In this document: piece by piece, positions 50,674 to 63,710 of the stretch | Layout: every line of letters begins with the position of its first letter | Position numbering within the stretch: position 1 is the stretch's first letter | From: Carallia brachiata | Taxonomy: Eukaryota > Streptophyta > Magnoliopsida > Malpighiales > Rhizophoraceae | DNA: 64,000 bases | Assembly (NCBI GenBank): GCA_021464245.1 | Contig: JADCRB010000021.1 | Location: forward strand, 1,846,337-1,910,336 | Reading direction: 5' to 3' | The notes under the pieces: generated by a model | What the model was told of the DNA's origin: nothing | The model's database searches: none | Seen by the model: only the letters and a program-made list of their open reading frames with translations | Made by a program: the position numbers and the translations under genes

Positions 50674-53600
50674 TGCTGGCATATCCTCCTTTCTATTTAT
50701 TTTAAAGGTTAATGCATTAACCGCTGAGTGAGCTGTCAATTTTTTTTTTGGTCTAAAGCATAAACATTTCTAAATCCCCTTTAACAAATGATTAATTGAT
50801 ATTAATTATTATTTCTTTATTGCATGAACTGTTTAATATGAATAAAATAATTATATCACTTCATTTCATACTTATAGTAATATTCGTTCATTGTAATGAA
50901 TCATTTCACACAAAATTCGAATGTTAAAAAAGAAAATAGAACAAAAAAAAAAAAGTAAAAAAGAAAGTCAATACATGAACCATAATCATGGAAGCAAGAA
51001 GTTATTGAATCCTCGACGCCCCGAAAATGAGACCTTCTTCGCTAAACTCTCAAGATTGCTGAATCTTGATTGATTCTTGGAAATCAAAAGTATGATAAAT
51101 TGATCAAGAAAGAAGCGAGTATATTTTTTAAAAAACAAACAAAGAAAGAAAAGAAAGGAAAGCTGAATAATCGGGGAATATGTATTACAAGAATCTTTAT
51201 CATGAAAATTAGTATCATCATCGCTCTCGTGCTGCGTCCTTAAAGAACTGTGTATGCAGTCTTGTTCTGCTGGATAATACAGAAACAGAAAGAAAAAGAG
51301 TAATGGTTACGTTTATCACACTCCATAAAATAAATAGAACAAAAACATTAACTTAAAAAGAGATTTAAGTATACAGCAATTACCAACTCTGTTGTTCTCT
51401 TTTCAACTCATTCACCGAGAAACTAATAAGAATCTAAAGAAGAAAAACCACCGTAATAGCTTTGTTTCCTTTGAGCCTGCATTAATCCCTGAAAAATTTC
51501 GACAGCTAAGTGATTGCGTGCATGGACAAAAATTACAGGAGCCACAATGAAATCATTTCTGTCCAATTCTTTTTCGAATTACTGAGACCATCATCAAACA
51601 ACTACCTGTTGGCAGTTGCCGCGAAAAGTGCTTGCAAAGAACTCTGCCAGATAATTCACATGCCAATGAACATCCTCAGGAAACTTTTGGGCCTGGAGTG
51701 TGTTTAAATTTCTTAGTCCTCTTCCTCCTTAGAATTCACAACCGAAAATGTTGGGTTAGTGCCAGTAGCAGAGAAGTGGAGAAAGGAAAAGTAAGGATGA
51801 CTAAACAAAACAATTAAACAGCAAATGCAAAGAAAGTAAGTTCCGTTCATCTTGACAAACCTCATTACATGCCTCCGCTGTTGCCCTGAATTTTCTTCTG
51901 TACAGTTTCAGGGGCAAAATGTTAGAAATCCCGCGGAATTATGTTTCTATTCTGCAGTCTTCAGTTCTCAAGTTATTTACACATGCAAGGAAACACCACT
52001 TCAGTTAAATCTCAGCTATGGAAATTCCATTTTATAATCTCACCAAGCTTGGTCGTGCAAAAGTTTTACTCGATGATTTATGTTTCTTCGTTCTCTAATT
52101 ATCATACTAATCGTAAGGACAAGCATTGTGCCATTTCCATTAAATTAGATTCGGAGATAGAGCAATCCGCATTAAATTAGATTCGGAGATAGATTGCAAG
52201 CGTAACTCATCTTCCAAAACTATCAAATACAAATCAATTTCAATGCTCTGTAATCTGAAATATTATAGTTTTTAGGTGCGTTGAAAAGCATACCAATGGC
52301 CATCAAAGTTTTCACAAGCAAAGATGAACAAAGAAATATTTATCCACTTACCATTCAGTTAATGCCGCTAACAACAACAACAACAACCGAATAAAAAAAA
52401 AAAAAACAACAACAACAACAACTGCAAAACAATCAACAGTGCGGAACATTTCCCCCTTAGAAAACTCACCCACCAAACCCAAAACACAAACAAGCATCAA
52501 AAGCCTCAAAATCTCAAACTCATCAAATTCACTGGCTTCTTCCTTTTCCACTGGAATGCCATTCTCAATGCTTATTTCCTTTCGTGGGCGCCAACCAAAG
52601 GCCTCATCCTAATCAGTTCCTCAAGTAAAGCCAAACAACCCTCCCTGACAACTGATTCTTTAAAACCCATTTCATTTTTACTTGAATTAGAAGGATAAAA
52701 GAACCTCAGGATTTAATTTAACATTCATGTCTATGCAAATCATTAATTTTAATGATTACTAGATACAGGATACTTATATATACTTGTATATAAGGCAGAA
52801 TTATGCAAGTACTAAATGAATGAGCTTTCTTCCCAGCAGAGCATCTTACATCTTACCAATCCAGATAAGAAGATGCATGCTAAATGATAGGCCAAACGAA
52901 GGCTCCGCGGCAGGATTCTACACAAGGGAGGGCTAATGATACTAGGAAAGCTGGCAGAGTAAAGGGCTACCATGAAATAGTTATCTTATTCTACGAATAC
53001 TTAGTACTGGGCACTGCGTTACTGATGTTTTACACCTTGTGCCAACCACCAAAAAATAATATCACCAGGTTATCACCTTTAAGTCATATTCGCCCTTTTC
53101 TTCACATTATTTTTAGTTTGGGTGTGAGTCAGATGCTCCCGAGGATCTACTTCTACCATTGCCTTTGCTAAGAGTATCCTCATGACTAAAGTTCACAAAG
53201 AACAACGCATGCCGAATGAAGGCGAACAAACTATCAAATGCTGAACCCGTTATTCATGATACCGCAGCCCAATTGAACAAGCCTCTTTGCAATTCCATTG
53301 AATTTCCTCTTCTTCTCCCGTTGTTGCAAAATTTTAACCATTAAGGCTCCATAAATAACTTCTTCAAAGCTTGGAAGGTTAAGAAATGAGGCACCAATGC
53401 AATGCAAGCACGATTTAACAATTGTTACATCAGGATGAGGTGCCTCAGTTATGTGACCACATCAACTGTCAGCTGGCTTAATTTTCGGAACCTGTACTGT
53501 GCTTCCTGAGCGTAACTCAAAAAACATACACAATTTCTAGACTGCAACATGCAAACTCACATTACACAGGCCATTTAATAGGTTCATACCACGACTCATC

Positions 53601-53792
53601 GTAGCTATAGCTGATAAGACGGGAGTATCCCACCTCAAAATGCACAAGGGAAAAACATAGAAATCTTAGTAAAGGTCAAAACATAACATGCTTTGTTCAC
53701 TAGTGGTACAACTTCTTCAGTCAAAGCCTCCAAAGGATCCACCACTGATGATCCAAGCGGCCCATCACACCGAATACTCAGAGTATGTTCTT
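50674..53792. other. intergenic DNA, no recognised gene
   Basis: An AAC-type trinucleotide run lies at about 52371-52424. A 23-base phrase is repeated 32 bases apart at 52138-52160 and 52170-52192. The right end is probably the SNU13 3' untranslated region. A small minus-strand frame at 52348-52551 begins MEKEEASEFDEFEILRLLML but ends in the trinucleotide run; I cannot name it. Confidence 0.4.
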
Positions 53793-55205
53793 TCAAATCA
53801 ATAGCTTCTCAATAGCATCCTGCATTTCAAAATAAAAAATTAAGAATCCCCGATAAGGAAAATGCAACAGAAATGACAGAATTTAAATCCCAGAGACACG
53901 TGAAAAGGTAAAGCACCTTGAGCTGTTGTATTTGGCTTTTCAATTGGCTTCCCTCATTTGTTGTCACAGAACAAGCAATTACAGGCCTCGTAACACCACA
54001 AGCTCTCCCAAGTGCTTGTTTTGAAGGAACAAATACATACGGCACATTCTACCAAAATGAGGAAAAAGTTAGGTAATCCAAGCACAGAAAGAAAATTGAT
54101 TTGGCCATCAAGAATTGAAAAAGTTTTCGACATTCATATCCAGACAAGTTTTGTTACAACATGAGTTGCTAAGACGTAAAAAAAGAAACAGAGAAAAACA
54201 GGTGGCTCATCAATTCATTTCAAATCAGCTATCCATATGTGAAACGCCAAGCCGAATGTGCTTTTGAGTCACAGATTGTGATTATTCAGTTGAGACAAAT
54301 AAATTCCACAACATATGCGTACTGAACGTGAAACAGAGAGATTTCGAGCATGTAAAGAGTTTAAAAATAAAATGTGATTACTGCAACCCCCTCAAGCATA
54401 AGCAATAAAAAGTCTCCGCCCAAGGGCTACTAAGTGATGTCATATCACAGCCAAACATTTGCACATAAACAATCCAACCACGGAATTTCCCCACTACTAG
54501 GATCCTTAAACCACAACAAAGAGGGGACAATTGATAATGATGTGAGAGACATCTTCTAAACTAGATGAAAATTCACAAATGCAACCAAAGCAATTTCAAC
54601 GGGCAAAAAAGCACGTCCATAGCAGCAGATAGTAAGCCAAATTCAATGAGAAATGAAAGAATTGCATGGAAAAAGAAACTAAAGCTTGTGGTGGGGGGAG
54701 GGGAAGAAAAACCTTATCTTCAGCAAGTAAGGGAAGATGGAGAAGGATCTCGAGGGGCTCGGTGTCGGCGGCCATGACTATGAACTCGGAAATACCTCTG
54801 TTAAGAGTCTTAGTGGCTGAAGAAAAGAAAACCCACAAACCCCACGTTAGAATACTTACTGGAAAACAGTCACATAGATTAATTAATAAAAAACTACTAT
54901 ATTAATTGAAAGATATAAGTAAATGAAAGGAGGGGGGGGGGTTGTTAACAAATGAATAAACCTTCATTGGCGCCCTTCTTGAGCTGCTTGTAGTTGGCGG
55001 CTTGTTGAACGAGATCCAATATCGTGATAGTGAGCTGAGCATCTGCTAGCGGGTACGCCTTTGGATTCACTGCTTCTCCTGTCTGTGCATTGCGATCCAA
55101 CGTACGAACCAACAAACAAACAACCAATTAACAGAAAATAAGACACCGCATCTAATCGCTATCCACAAATACAAAGAGATTGATAGATGGGCCATTGAGA
55201 GAGTA

Positions 55206-55247
<42 letters not shown>

Positions 55248-55250
55248 CAT
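53793..55250 (-). CDS. SNU13: SNU13 / NHP2-like protein 1 (15.5K, L7Ae family)
   Basis: Binds kink-turn RNA in U4 snRNA and box C/D snoRNAs, acting in the spliceosome and in rRNA methylation complexes. Coding exons (minus) are 55250-55248 (only the ATG), 55082-54962, 54816-54713, 54048-53917 and 53819-53793, joining to 128 residues, exactly the family length. The protein reads [19 protein letters not shown], then [80 protein letters not shown] and ends DAIEKLLI. The kink-turn-binding GANEATK and LGRACG motifs are intact. The start codon is the last three bases of the first exon, and intron 1 then begins GTAC followed by a CT microsatellite. Confidence 0.95.
55209..55244. repeat. GA/CT microsatellite at the start of SNU13 intron 1
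   Basis: About eighteen AG dinucleotides on the plus strand, CT on the transcribed strand, starting four bases after the donor of intron 1. Confidence 0.9.
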
Positions 55251-56112
55251 TTCCGCCGCGGATGAAGTGGAAGAGGAAGAGCAGAAGAGGCTAGGGTTTC
55301 TGTTAGAGACAAGACAGCTCCGCAAAGCCTTTAGGTTGTTGGGGTTTTGGGCACCGTGCTCCACGAGTGGACCATTATTATACGACTTTCAGCCGTCACC
55401 TGTTCTGGAGAAACGACGTAGCTTCGTTGTCCCAACACCCCCAAAGTGTAAAAGGGCGGAGAAAAGAAACAAAAAGAAAAATTGAATGTGGGCCAAAAGG
55501 CTCGTGATCTGCTTTGTGATAGGCCCGATCTTTCAGGCCCACGAACGCCCAGAATTGGTCGTACTATGGCACAGTAGACATCCAAACAGTGCTGTGTTTG
55601 GTAACAACGATGGAAATCAGTGAGAATGAAAGTTACAGTTTCCAATATATTTTTTAGTGTTTGGCTGCATGTTGGAAAACCATCTGAAAAGTGACATCAC
55701 AAGGTTACCATAAAGGTGTCAGAATAAAATTAAAAAAAAATTTCAAAACACATGAAATTAAACTTACTAAAATAATTCCAACTCTATATCTTTTCAACTC
55801 ACTAAATAATTATATTTAGAGACATTTTCGCATTTTCAACTATATACTTTCTTTCTCACTATTTTTTCATACAATCTAAACACACAATTTTATTTTTTAA
55901 TAATTGTCTTACAATTTTCTCCTTTAACAATTTTTTTTTCACTACTTTTTCTATCATCAAAATCTCGCAATACAAACAAAAGGTATGGATAGGAGAGTTT
56001 GGGCCTAATTCATTTTAGTTAATGGGTTTATTGTCTATTAAAATGATCTAAAGTCAAGTTTTAATCCTCTGGGCTTCGGCCACCCATTGAGAGCCCAAAA
56101 AAAACCAAAAAC

Positions 56113-56155
<43 letters not shown>

Positions 56156-57846
56156 AAGAAGTGAGTGATATGTTCGTCCACCTTGGCCAGATCAGTTTTG
56201 TTTGATGTCTTTAATGTTATCAATAGGTTTGCATGCATTAAAGCTCCGCTATGCTTGGTAGCTTCATAGGCAACAAGTCACCGGAGAAGTTTGTTGATCT
56301 CCCAACAGAAGATAAAATATGTTTTGTGTCACGCATTTTTGTTTTTCATCATAAAGCTTCTAAATCTGTTCCAGTAGCTTTTCCTGCTGGTGTACTTAAA
56401 CATTTATATTACCGGCTGAAATAATCAGGATTGTCGAACAACAATCATGGAGATGACAGGCTTACGACCAGTACAGGCTGAACTGGGTGACTTTGTCTGG
56501 TCGTCCAAATTAACGAATTCAATTTGCATGAGAGACTGGCCACAAACCAAACACAACACAAAAAACTGCACACTTTTAACTAATATCCTCAAAGAAGCAA
56601 ATCTCGGCCTTGTCAGATTGAGCCGTCTGTTGATGTTTCAACCTCCTCCTAAACAAGTACATCACCATGGATGCCAACCCCGATATCTTTGCACCCAGCT
56701 CACAGTTCCCGACAAAGGCAGATTTGTCCAAGAAATTACCCAAGGACGTCGCTGCCAGGACCTCCCGAGTGACAAGCAGGATCAAGTACTTAACAGTTGT
56801 GCTCCTACTCACATCGACAATACAAATCTTTCTAGAAGAGCTTATGGATGGAGAAAAATATCATCACACCAGCAGAAGCTGCCCTCAGTGAATCTCAAAC
56901 TTCTTAAATATTATCAATTCTTAGTAACGACAAAATGTACCCATATATGTGGCCTACATATAGATGTATAAATTCCACTGACCATACGCTGATGCTCCGA
57001 CACAGCGACATTTTGAGCAAGAGTTGAACCGAACTAACTAGAGAAAGAGGTTTGTAGGACGAAATATAAGAGCTGAGAGTATGGAAAAATAATGATAATA
57101 ATAATAAGATAGGATGCATATTTAACAAAATCAATTACGACAATCACAATTGCTTCCTTTTGTCAGTTTTGCAAACCGCAAGGTCTCCTCGTTTTCTTCA
57201 CAACTAATTTGCCCACATAGTGCCAGACAAGATTTCTGCCAAAAAAATAAGGAAGATACCCTCTCAAGACTACGCATATGTACATTTTTATCATATCAAG
57301 AACAAAAAATTACTGCACCAGGAACGATAGAGCTGCACAAAAGATTCCTTCCTTTCAAGACCATGCCAAGCAACAACAATACTTGCAAATGATAAAATAT
57401 CTAACAACCAGATTTCTGCATGAACTCTTATGCAGTAAATATACAACTTAAGACAATCAAAACAAAATCCACCGAACCAGCTGAAGGCATATGAGTTATA
57501 ATGAAGTGATCTACGTGTAAAACTGCAACTTAATTGATAAAGAACAAATTTTTGGAACCGCAAGCATTTCCCCAATAAATCATGGAATAAGCCAATTTAT
57601 CACAAATCAAAGATTGCTTTAAGACATAAATTATATATGGTTTATCACAGTCAAAAAACTATCAGAGGTCGCAACATCCAAAACCAAATATGTTATAACT
57701 AAACTGAAAATATGCATCATATTAGCACTCTTGTAGTCGATAAAAGAATACAATGCGATCTGCAATCAGCTCTCAAAGGCAAAAATTATAAGAACAAGAC
57801 TAGAATCATGAATAAGTTCATAAATATCAACCTTGATTTCAGTTCC
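55251..57846. other. intergenic DNA between SNU13 and DnaJ gene
   Basis: The left end is the SNU13 5' leader and promoter. A small AT-rich repeat-like block lies at about 55590-55985 (ending aatacaaacaaaagg) and a GA run at about 56115-56150. Overlapping open frames at 56447-56971 (+), 56667-56891 (+) and 56576-56812 (-) could not be assigned. The right end is probably DnaJ 3' untranslated region. Confidence 0.4.
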
Positions 57847-58941
57847 TCACGCTGCTGAGGCAGTAGATTCAAACCGCTCCAACATAGCACAATGAGGAGT
57901 CTCCTTGACAAAACCCCACTGTTGTCTCTGCAACTCCAATCTACAATTCTGGGAAAGAACTGAAACATAGTCTCTCTCCACATTCCTCTCCAAAGCCGCC
58001 CTCTGCTGGCTACCAGAGGGATAGTCCTGCTCAAACTTGGTACTCTTCACATAAAAATTAACCCCATTCTGTGTAGTGTACCTGTACTCATAAGGATACG
58101 ATCTACCCAGGCTGAAAATGGGATCAGAGGATGGCAAGAAGTTCAAAAGCAAGATAAACAGGACAGGTAGCAACTGAATCAATGCACGGAGATTAAAACC
58201 AGATGCATTGCCACCCATTCTGGGGCCCATTCCACCCCCAAAATTGAAACTCCTGAACTGGGTAGTTGCAGGAGGCATACCTCCGAAGAAGAATTGCCTG
58301 AAAATCTCATCAGCATCAAAATCATCGTAATAACCACCATTGTATTGGTACCTGGAAGAAGCGGCCCTTCTTTCATAAACAGGCTCTTCGCTTCCAGTAA
58401 CATCATACTTCTTCCTGCTCTCTTCATTGCTAAGACACTGGAATGCCTTGGAAACAGCCTTAAACGCCTCCTCAGCTCCCGGAGCCTGGTTCTTATCTGG
58501 GTGGACTTTCAAGGACAATTTCCTGTAAGCTTTCCTAACATCTTCCACAGAACAGCTCTTTTCCAACCCCAAAATCTCGTAGTAGTCCTTCTTCTTATTG
58601 ATTTGCCTCACAACGGTCAGTTGCTCCTCGGTATACGTCCCCGCCGCGGAGGACGAGGAGGCGGAGGCAGTTGAAGACGACCCAGCTGCCGAAACCCTCT
58701 GGCGAACCTTGGGTGCAGGTTTATTGGATGGAGAGGTGGGCCCATTCATCTGGGCAGCCGGCTGATCGGAGGATGACGACTGATCTTTCTCCAATTTCGA
58801 TAGCACGTCATCGACGGCGAGAGTTGGATCGAGGCGACGAGCTTTGGTGATGAATTTCAAAGCACGCGATCGATCTCCGGAATCGAGGGCGTGCTTGCCG
58901 ATCTCCAAGCACTTCAAAGCATCGTCCTTGTTCCCATCCAT
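57847..58941 (-). CDS. ER-type DnaJ chaperone with DUF1977 (DNAJB12/B14-like)
   Basis: A J-domain co-chaperone of the DNAJB12/B14 class, which in other organisms sits in the ER membrane and helps Hsp70 in protein quality control. A single exon of 364 residues starts [20 protein letters not shown], an N-terminal helical region common to the family. A Ser/Ala-rich linker follows (about residues 56-101). The J domain is at about 119-183 ([20 protein letters not shown]) with HPDK at 147-150. A hydrophobic segment at about 252-270 ([19 protein letters not shown]) is the likely membrane anchor. The C-terminal DUF1977 part has [13 protein letters not shown] and [20 protein letters not shown]. No lesion was found. 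Confidence 0.93.
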   Translation of the reverse strand: MDGNKDDALKCLEIGKHALDSGDRSRALKFITKARRLDPTLAVDDVLSKLEKDQSSSSDQPAAQMNGPTSPSNKPAPKVRQRVSAAGSSSTASASSSSAAGTYTEEQLTVVRQINKKKDYYEILGLEKSCSVEDVRKAYRKLSLKVHPDKNQAPGAEEAFKAVSKAFQCLSNEESRKKYDVTGSEEPVYERRAASSRYQYNGGYYDDFDADEIFRQFFFGGMPPATTQFRSFNFGGGMGPRMGGNASGFNLRALIQLLPVLFILLLNFLPSSDPIFSLGRSYPYEYRYTTQNGVNFYVKSTKFEQDYPSGSQQRAALERNVERDYVSVLSQNCRLELQRQQWGFVKETPHCAMLERFESTASAA

Positions 58942-60537
58942 ATTTTATTTGTCTCTCTCCCAACCTCCGTATGTCGAAACGATAAAACGAGATCAATTGC
59001 GTTGTCAAAAAGCGGTGCAGGGCATGAATTGAATGGACTTTGAGAGAGACAGAAAGAGTGAGAGATTGAACTTACAACGTATGGATCTTTCTTGATCGAT
59101 GGCCTATTGGGAAGTTGAAAATTGAGATTTGGGTATGGTTGGGATTTGGGGGAATTATGGAATTTGAGAAATTAGGGTTTCCTTGGCCCTTTTATTTTCT
59201 CCCCAGTAGAAATTTTGTGGGAAGACAGACAAATGTCTGTGGAATTGAGACTTCGACGGGGAAAAAAAATATGACGAGGATTTCTGTCATTGGGCCAATT
59301 TGGGCCGCTAATTATGTTTTCTTTTTCTAAATTTTTTTTTATTTCTTTATTTAATTTTATTTTTTAATAAAAATAATTAACAACAAAAAAATTCTAAATA
59401 TAATTTAAAGGCACTCCAATAATTAAACTGTACGTATATATTCTAAAAATCTTCGTTTTAATCCTAATAAAAGAGAGTGTGGGGTTTTCTTAACAAATTA
59501 AGAAAAATTTCTTTCTCAAAGATCAATTGAATCACATAACTTTAATTTTCATTTCAAATTTTTTATTTGAATGGGATTCACGATTTCAATTTCGGAAAGA
59601 TTTTTTTTTTTCCCCTTTCTTATAAAGGACTTTGGGCTTCTGTCCACAGATTGCAGCTTTGTACTCGGTGCTGAGACGGTACTTAACATTGCCTCTTCTT
59701 TGCAAGTAATTCCAAATCAAACCAATGCATGGGAAGAGATGTATTCTGAGTAAACCCAAAAAAAAATGGAGATATATTCTGATATTGCTCAAGAAAAATT
59801 GTCGATGATATAACTTTCCATTGTATTGTATCTCGAATTGTAGTTTTTCTTTGGCCAAAAAAAAATTTGTAATTTTTCTTCACGCTTAAAAATTGGGTCT
59901 ATGATGTTGATTATAGACCCACTTCTTGGGTCCAAAATGATGGGGCCGGCCGAGGCAAAAATTTTTTAATAAATTATAACTTAATTAATGCTAGAATCAT
60001 TTTTATGATTAAAAATTTTGAATTTGAATTTAAGTGGTAACAAATGACAAAATCTCAGTTAGAGCAAATGACAAAAAGAAAAAGAAAGTAAAAAAGGAAA
60101 TGGATACTGTGTGTGTGTCCTTATCAGCTGGCACATGCTGTTAATTGGTCTCATTTGCATCAAAGATTGGCAACGCAATTTGGGCCAAGAACAGGTCATT
60201 TTCTTACAGAACCAATCTAGTTACAGTCAACACTCCTGCGTTAACGATTCAATCTTGCTTGCTAATTGGTAAAGCTTGATTGGCCTCTACTTATAGCTTA
60301 CAAAACTCTTACATATCCATGTCAGGTTTTTTACAAATTGAAATTCCTGCTTTGATTATTCAGAACCGAAGAGATATATAACCGTTGTCCTTTCGTGGTT
60401 TTGGTCAAAATATCAGTGAGCATCAAATCCTGCGAGACCAAAGAAATAGCGTTATCAATAGCAAATAAGCAAATAACCAGTGGATCATTTGCATATACTT
60501 AATTTGCACATGATATTTGCAGGATGAGCAGAAGGAT
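58942..60537. other. intergenic DNA between DnaJ and EG45-like genes
   Basis: The left side is the DnaJ promoter (minus strand). No other gene was recognised. Confidence 0.4.
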
Positions 60538-61460
60538 TTACTGGGCAAATTCAATATTGATCTTGGTGGTGGGGACTCTGGAGATGGCATCAAAAGCCTT
60601 GTTCGACAGGCTCAAGGTTGCCGGGCACGGATTCCGGCAAAAATCAACCACCTGCGCCACAATGGACGAGTCCTTGCACGGTCGCTTTGGGCCACTGATG
60701 CACCTTACCCGAAATTTACGACCGCATGCTGCTCCATTGTCCCATATTCCGTCACTTACAGCCATGAAATACCCACCTTCGGGAAATTGATCTTGGTCGA
60801 ATCCGCTGCATTTTGTTGCTGCGTTAAAACAATCAAAAATGACATGAAAAACCCCCACCAAAACAAAAAAAAGGTAACTTGATTCATCGTCTATTGTTAA
60901 TATGAGCTTCATGCTCTTTATCCTAGTTTTATGTTACATTTCAATAATTACTGGATGTTATCATAAAATATAAAATGTAAATACCACATTAGATTCGTTA
61001 AAAAAGTTACAAAGGAATTAAAAAAAAAAACATATCATTTTATTATATGCATGTAACTTCGATGCACCACTCTTGCTGTACTCAACTTTTCATTTTTGAT
61101 TTGTGTTGTTGACTATGATCATGGAACAAATAAAAATATATAACTAGTGGTAATAAGAGTGTAATGTATCAGTTATTTTTAATATATATCTAATTCATCT
61201 TGATAACTTTTTCGGCGTTAATATTATTGACAAGCCTTAGTAACGAGTAATAATTTACCCATCATTAATTACATGTCTTATATCTTTCGTGAAACAAAAA
61301 AGAGAAAAAAGAAAAGGAAAGAAATTTTATCTATTCTTAAAAAATACATACGGAGATATGGCGGACTATACGGAGTAGCAGTTCCAATATCCCCAGCAAC
61401 TCGCCAAAACCCAAACCATAAGCAAATCAACGTGATTACAATAGCTAATTGGGACGCCAT
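60538..61460 (-). CDS. EG45-like domain / plant natriuretic peptide-type protein
   Basis: A small secreted protein of the expansin-like DPBB fold without the carbohydrate-binding domain. Relatives include plant natriuretic peptides, linked to water and salt balance, and the citrus blight-associated protein p12. Exons (minus) are 61460-61352 and 60818-60538, giving 129 residues. A signal peptide (MASQLAIVITLICLWFGFWRVAG) precedes DIGTATPYSPPYLPTKCSGF. The DPBB core has MAVSDGIWDNGAACGRKFRV, CISGPKRPCKDSSIVAQVVD, FCRNPCPATLSLSNKAF and ends KINIEFAQ. The conserved cysteines are present. The HFD-type catalytic residues of true expansins are absent, as usual for this group. The ATG at 61460 is used because the frame upstream has only a TTG. 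Confidence 0.9.
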
Positions 61461-62697
61461 TCTGCTCAACTACAACTTACTATAGGGCATGCTCAAGGAG
61501 GTTCCATGCAGCACCCATTTATATCCGTCCAATTCCTCACATTAAAGCGGATGGCATTATTTTATTCACATTCAAATCCTGACTGACACTGACACTAAAT
61601 CACATATGATCGAAATGGCTGCTGAGTGGGGTGGCTCCACTATTATTTCACGCACGCATGCACAGGTTTCACATAATTAAGTAACCAACCATTGTTGTAT
61701 ACTGGAAATCTGATTCCTTAATCAATCAGTGGGAAGTATCGTTCACCATTAATGGATAAAAATAATGGGGTCTTGGGACTTTAAAGAATCCATTTTGCTG
61801 AGATTTGTGGCCCATAATCATATGTTGCTCACTTCATTATCCGTTAGGTGACGATGAAATCACAATACAAATATTGAATAAGATGTCAATAACAATAAGA
61901 CTTTTGAAAGAATACGGCAATTCTAGATTCTAAAACAGTGGACAGTGCAAACAACGGCCGTGCAATGTGCTCCTGTTTTATAATTTGGAGCATAAGAGGC
62001 AGACAGCCGCTTATCTTAGTTAAATTAAACGTCCTCTCAAGAAAAAAGGAGGAGTGAAAAATTGTGTGCATGTGTAACAAACCATTGCACCATGGTCCAA
62101 AGATAACTATGTTGAAACTAAAGATGGAGGTGACAAAAAACTTTATTAAAAAGAGTTGAGGATAATCATTAGCAACTCCAATCTATATATTTTCCTTATT
62201 TTTTGTTTTTTGTTTTTTTATCGAATTGAACGAAGATTTGGAAAATCAAAAGCGTGTAGAGCGAGGCTGCCCTTCTTCGGGATAAGTTTACTATTAGGTC
62301 ACTAAATCTTCAATTTGATACGAATAGGTCACTAACTCGAAAAAAGTTCAATTAAGGTTAATACCGTTACTAATAGTACGCAATCGAGTCAAAAATATTA
62401 ATCTGTTAGAATTATACGTTATCTGCTAAGTAAGAGGCTGATGTGGCATACACCATTAATCCTAGTGAGCTTTTTTTTTTATCCATATGTACTTGTTCTC
62501 CTCTCTCTTTCTTTTACCTTACCCTCTCTCTATCTCTCTCTCTCTTCTATGTATTCTCTCTTCTTCGATCTCTCTTTGGCAGCAAAGGAAAAAGTAAATC
62601 TCACCTTTAAAATTTTGCATTATAAAAGAACCCTAAAAGAGAAAGATAAGTGCAGGTAGACCAACCTTCAAGTGGAGCAGAAATAGAAGAAAAAAAA
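61461..62697. other. intergenic DNA between EG45-like and GRF zinc-finger genes
   Basis: Holds the EG45-like promoter (minus) and, at 62480-62570, a CT-rich leader-like stretch upstream of the GRF gene. No other gene was recognised. Confidence 0.4.
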
Positions 62698-63110
62698 ATG
62701 TCTTGCTGCTACTGTAACCAACCTTCAAGTGTGAAGACATCATGGACGGACATCAACCCAGGTCGACGTTTCAGGACTTGCGCTTCATTTCCGGTAAGCT
62801 AAAAGTTACACATTTACCTTTAAAAGTATTTTCGTGTCAATCTTTGGTTAATTAACAGTGGCCCTTTTGTTGAAATCTTGAATTTTAGAAACAAGAAGCC
62901 TGTGACTTTTTTGAATGGATTGATCCCCCAATTTGCCTTAGAGCGAAGCAGATTATTCCTGGATTGCTGAGAAGAGCTACAGTAGCTGAGAATGCAACCA
63001 AACATGAAAGGAGAAGATCCAGATGTTTATGGGTTTTTCTCATCCTCACATGGGTGATATTGTTTCTGGTGGCAAATAGAAAGTGTGGTGGTAGTGTTGG
63101 TGGAAGTTAA
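62698..63110 (+). CDS. small GRF-type zinc-finger membrane protein
   Basis: Exons are 62698-62793 and 62889-63110, joining in phase to 105 residues. The zinc finger reads CYCNQPSSVKTSWTDINPGR, RFRTCASF, then ACDFFEWIDPP in exon 2, matching the GRF pattern (Cys-x-Cys, NPGRRF, Cys, Cys-x-F-x-W-x-D). In TOP3 and NEIL3 GRF fingers bind DNA; in the many small plant versions the role is unknown. A basic stretch (KHERRRSRC) then a hydrophobic helix (LWVFLILTWVILFLVAN) suggests a C-terminal tail anchor. Such genes are abundant in plants and often sit near Mutator-like elements, which fits the neighbour on the right. Confidence 0.82.
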
Positions 63111-63710
63111 TACAATGCAGGAAATATAATGGGTCATGGAAAAGATGATGGGCACTAAAAATTTGGTTCACTTAAATGTTGATGATGGGTTGACGAGTAT
63201 GTAGCAAGTTTGTCCTTGTTTAGCATGTTGTCTCGATATTGTAAAATTTTAAATAGCTGATGGTGGAAGTAGTAATACATCTAATTTAAGTGTTACACAA
63301 AGTAATGTAATTTGAGTAATATAATTTATTGAAGATTTTCAATATATAAAATATCTATTGCATGTCCAAATTCATCTGCAATCTCAAATAATAGTGGAAA
63401 AATTATAATCAATGCTTAACAAGAAAAGAGAAAATTGGAATATGGTGAATAAAGTAAGCTGTCATATTCCATTACATTAAAAAAAAAAAATTCATTGTCA
63501 TATACACATATTGTGTCCCAGTATACCGTTTTCACCAAGTATACGATTTCTTCCCAAGTATCAAAAGTAATTATAAGGTTTGTTAAGAATGAAGCAAAGT
63601 CAGTTTAGTTTGCTTCACAATCAACAAAAAAATACTTTGTGGGCAATGTCTGCAAACAAAAACAAAAAGGGAAGCGTGCTCATGCAAAAGTCCAAAAGGA
63701 AAAGTTCTCT

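Noticed and set aside
52348..52551. Small minus-strand frame starting MEKEEASEFDEFEILRLLML
   Set aside because: The second half is encoded by a trinucleotide repeat; no recognised domain or splice continuation.
56447..56971. 174-codon plus-strand open frame and two overlapping ones
   Set aside because: None resembles a known family and the three compete for the same bases; no splice or context support. It could be a lineage-specific small gene, but I cannot support it.
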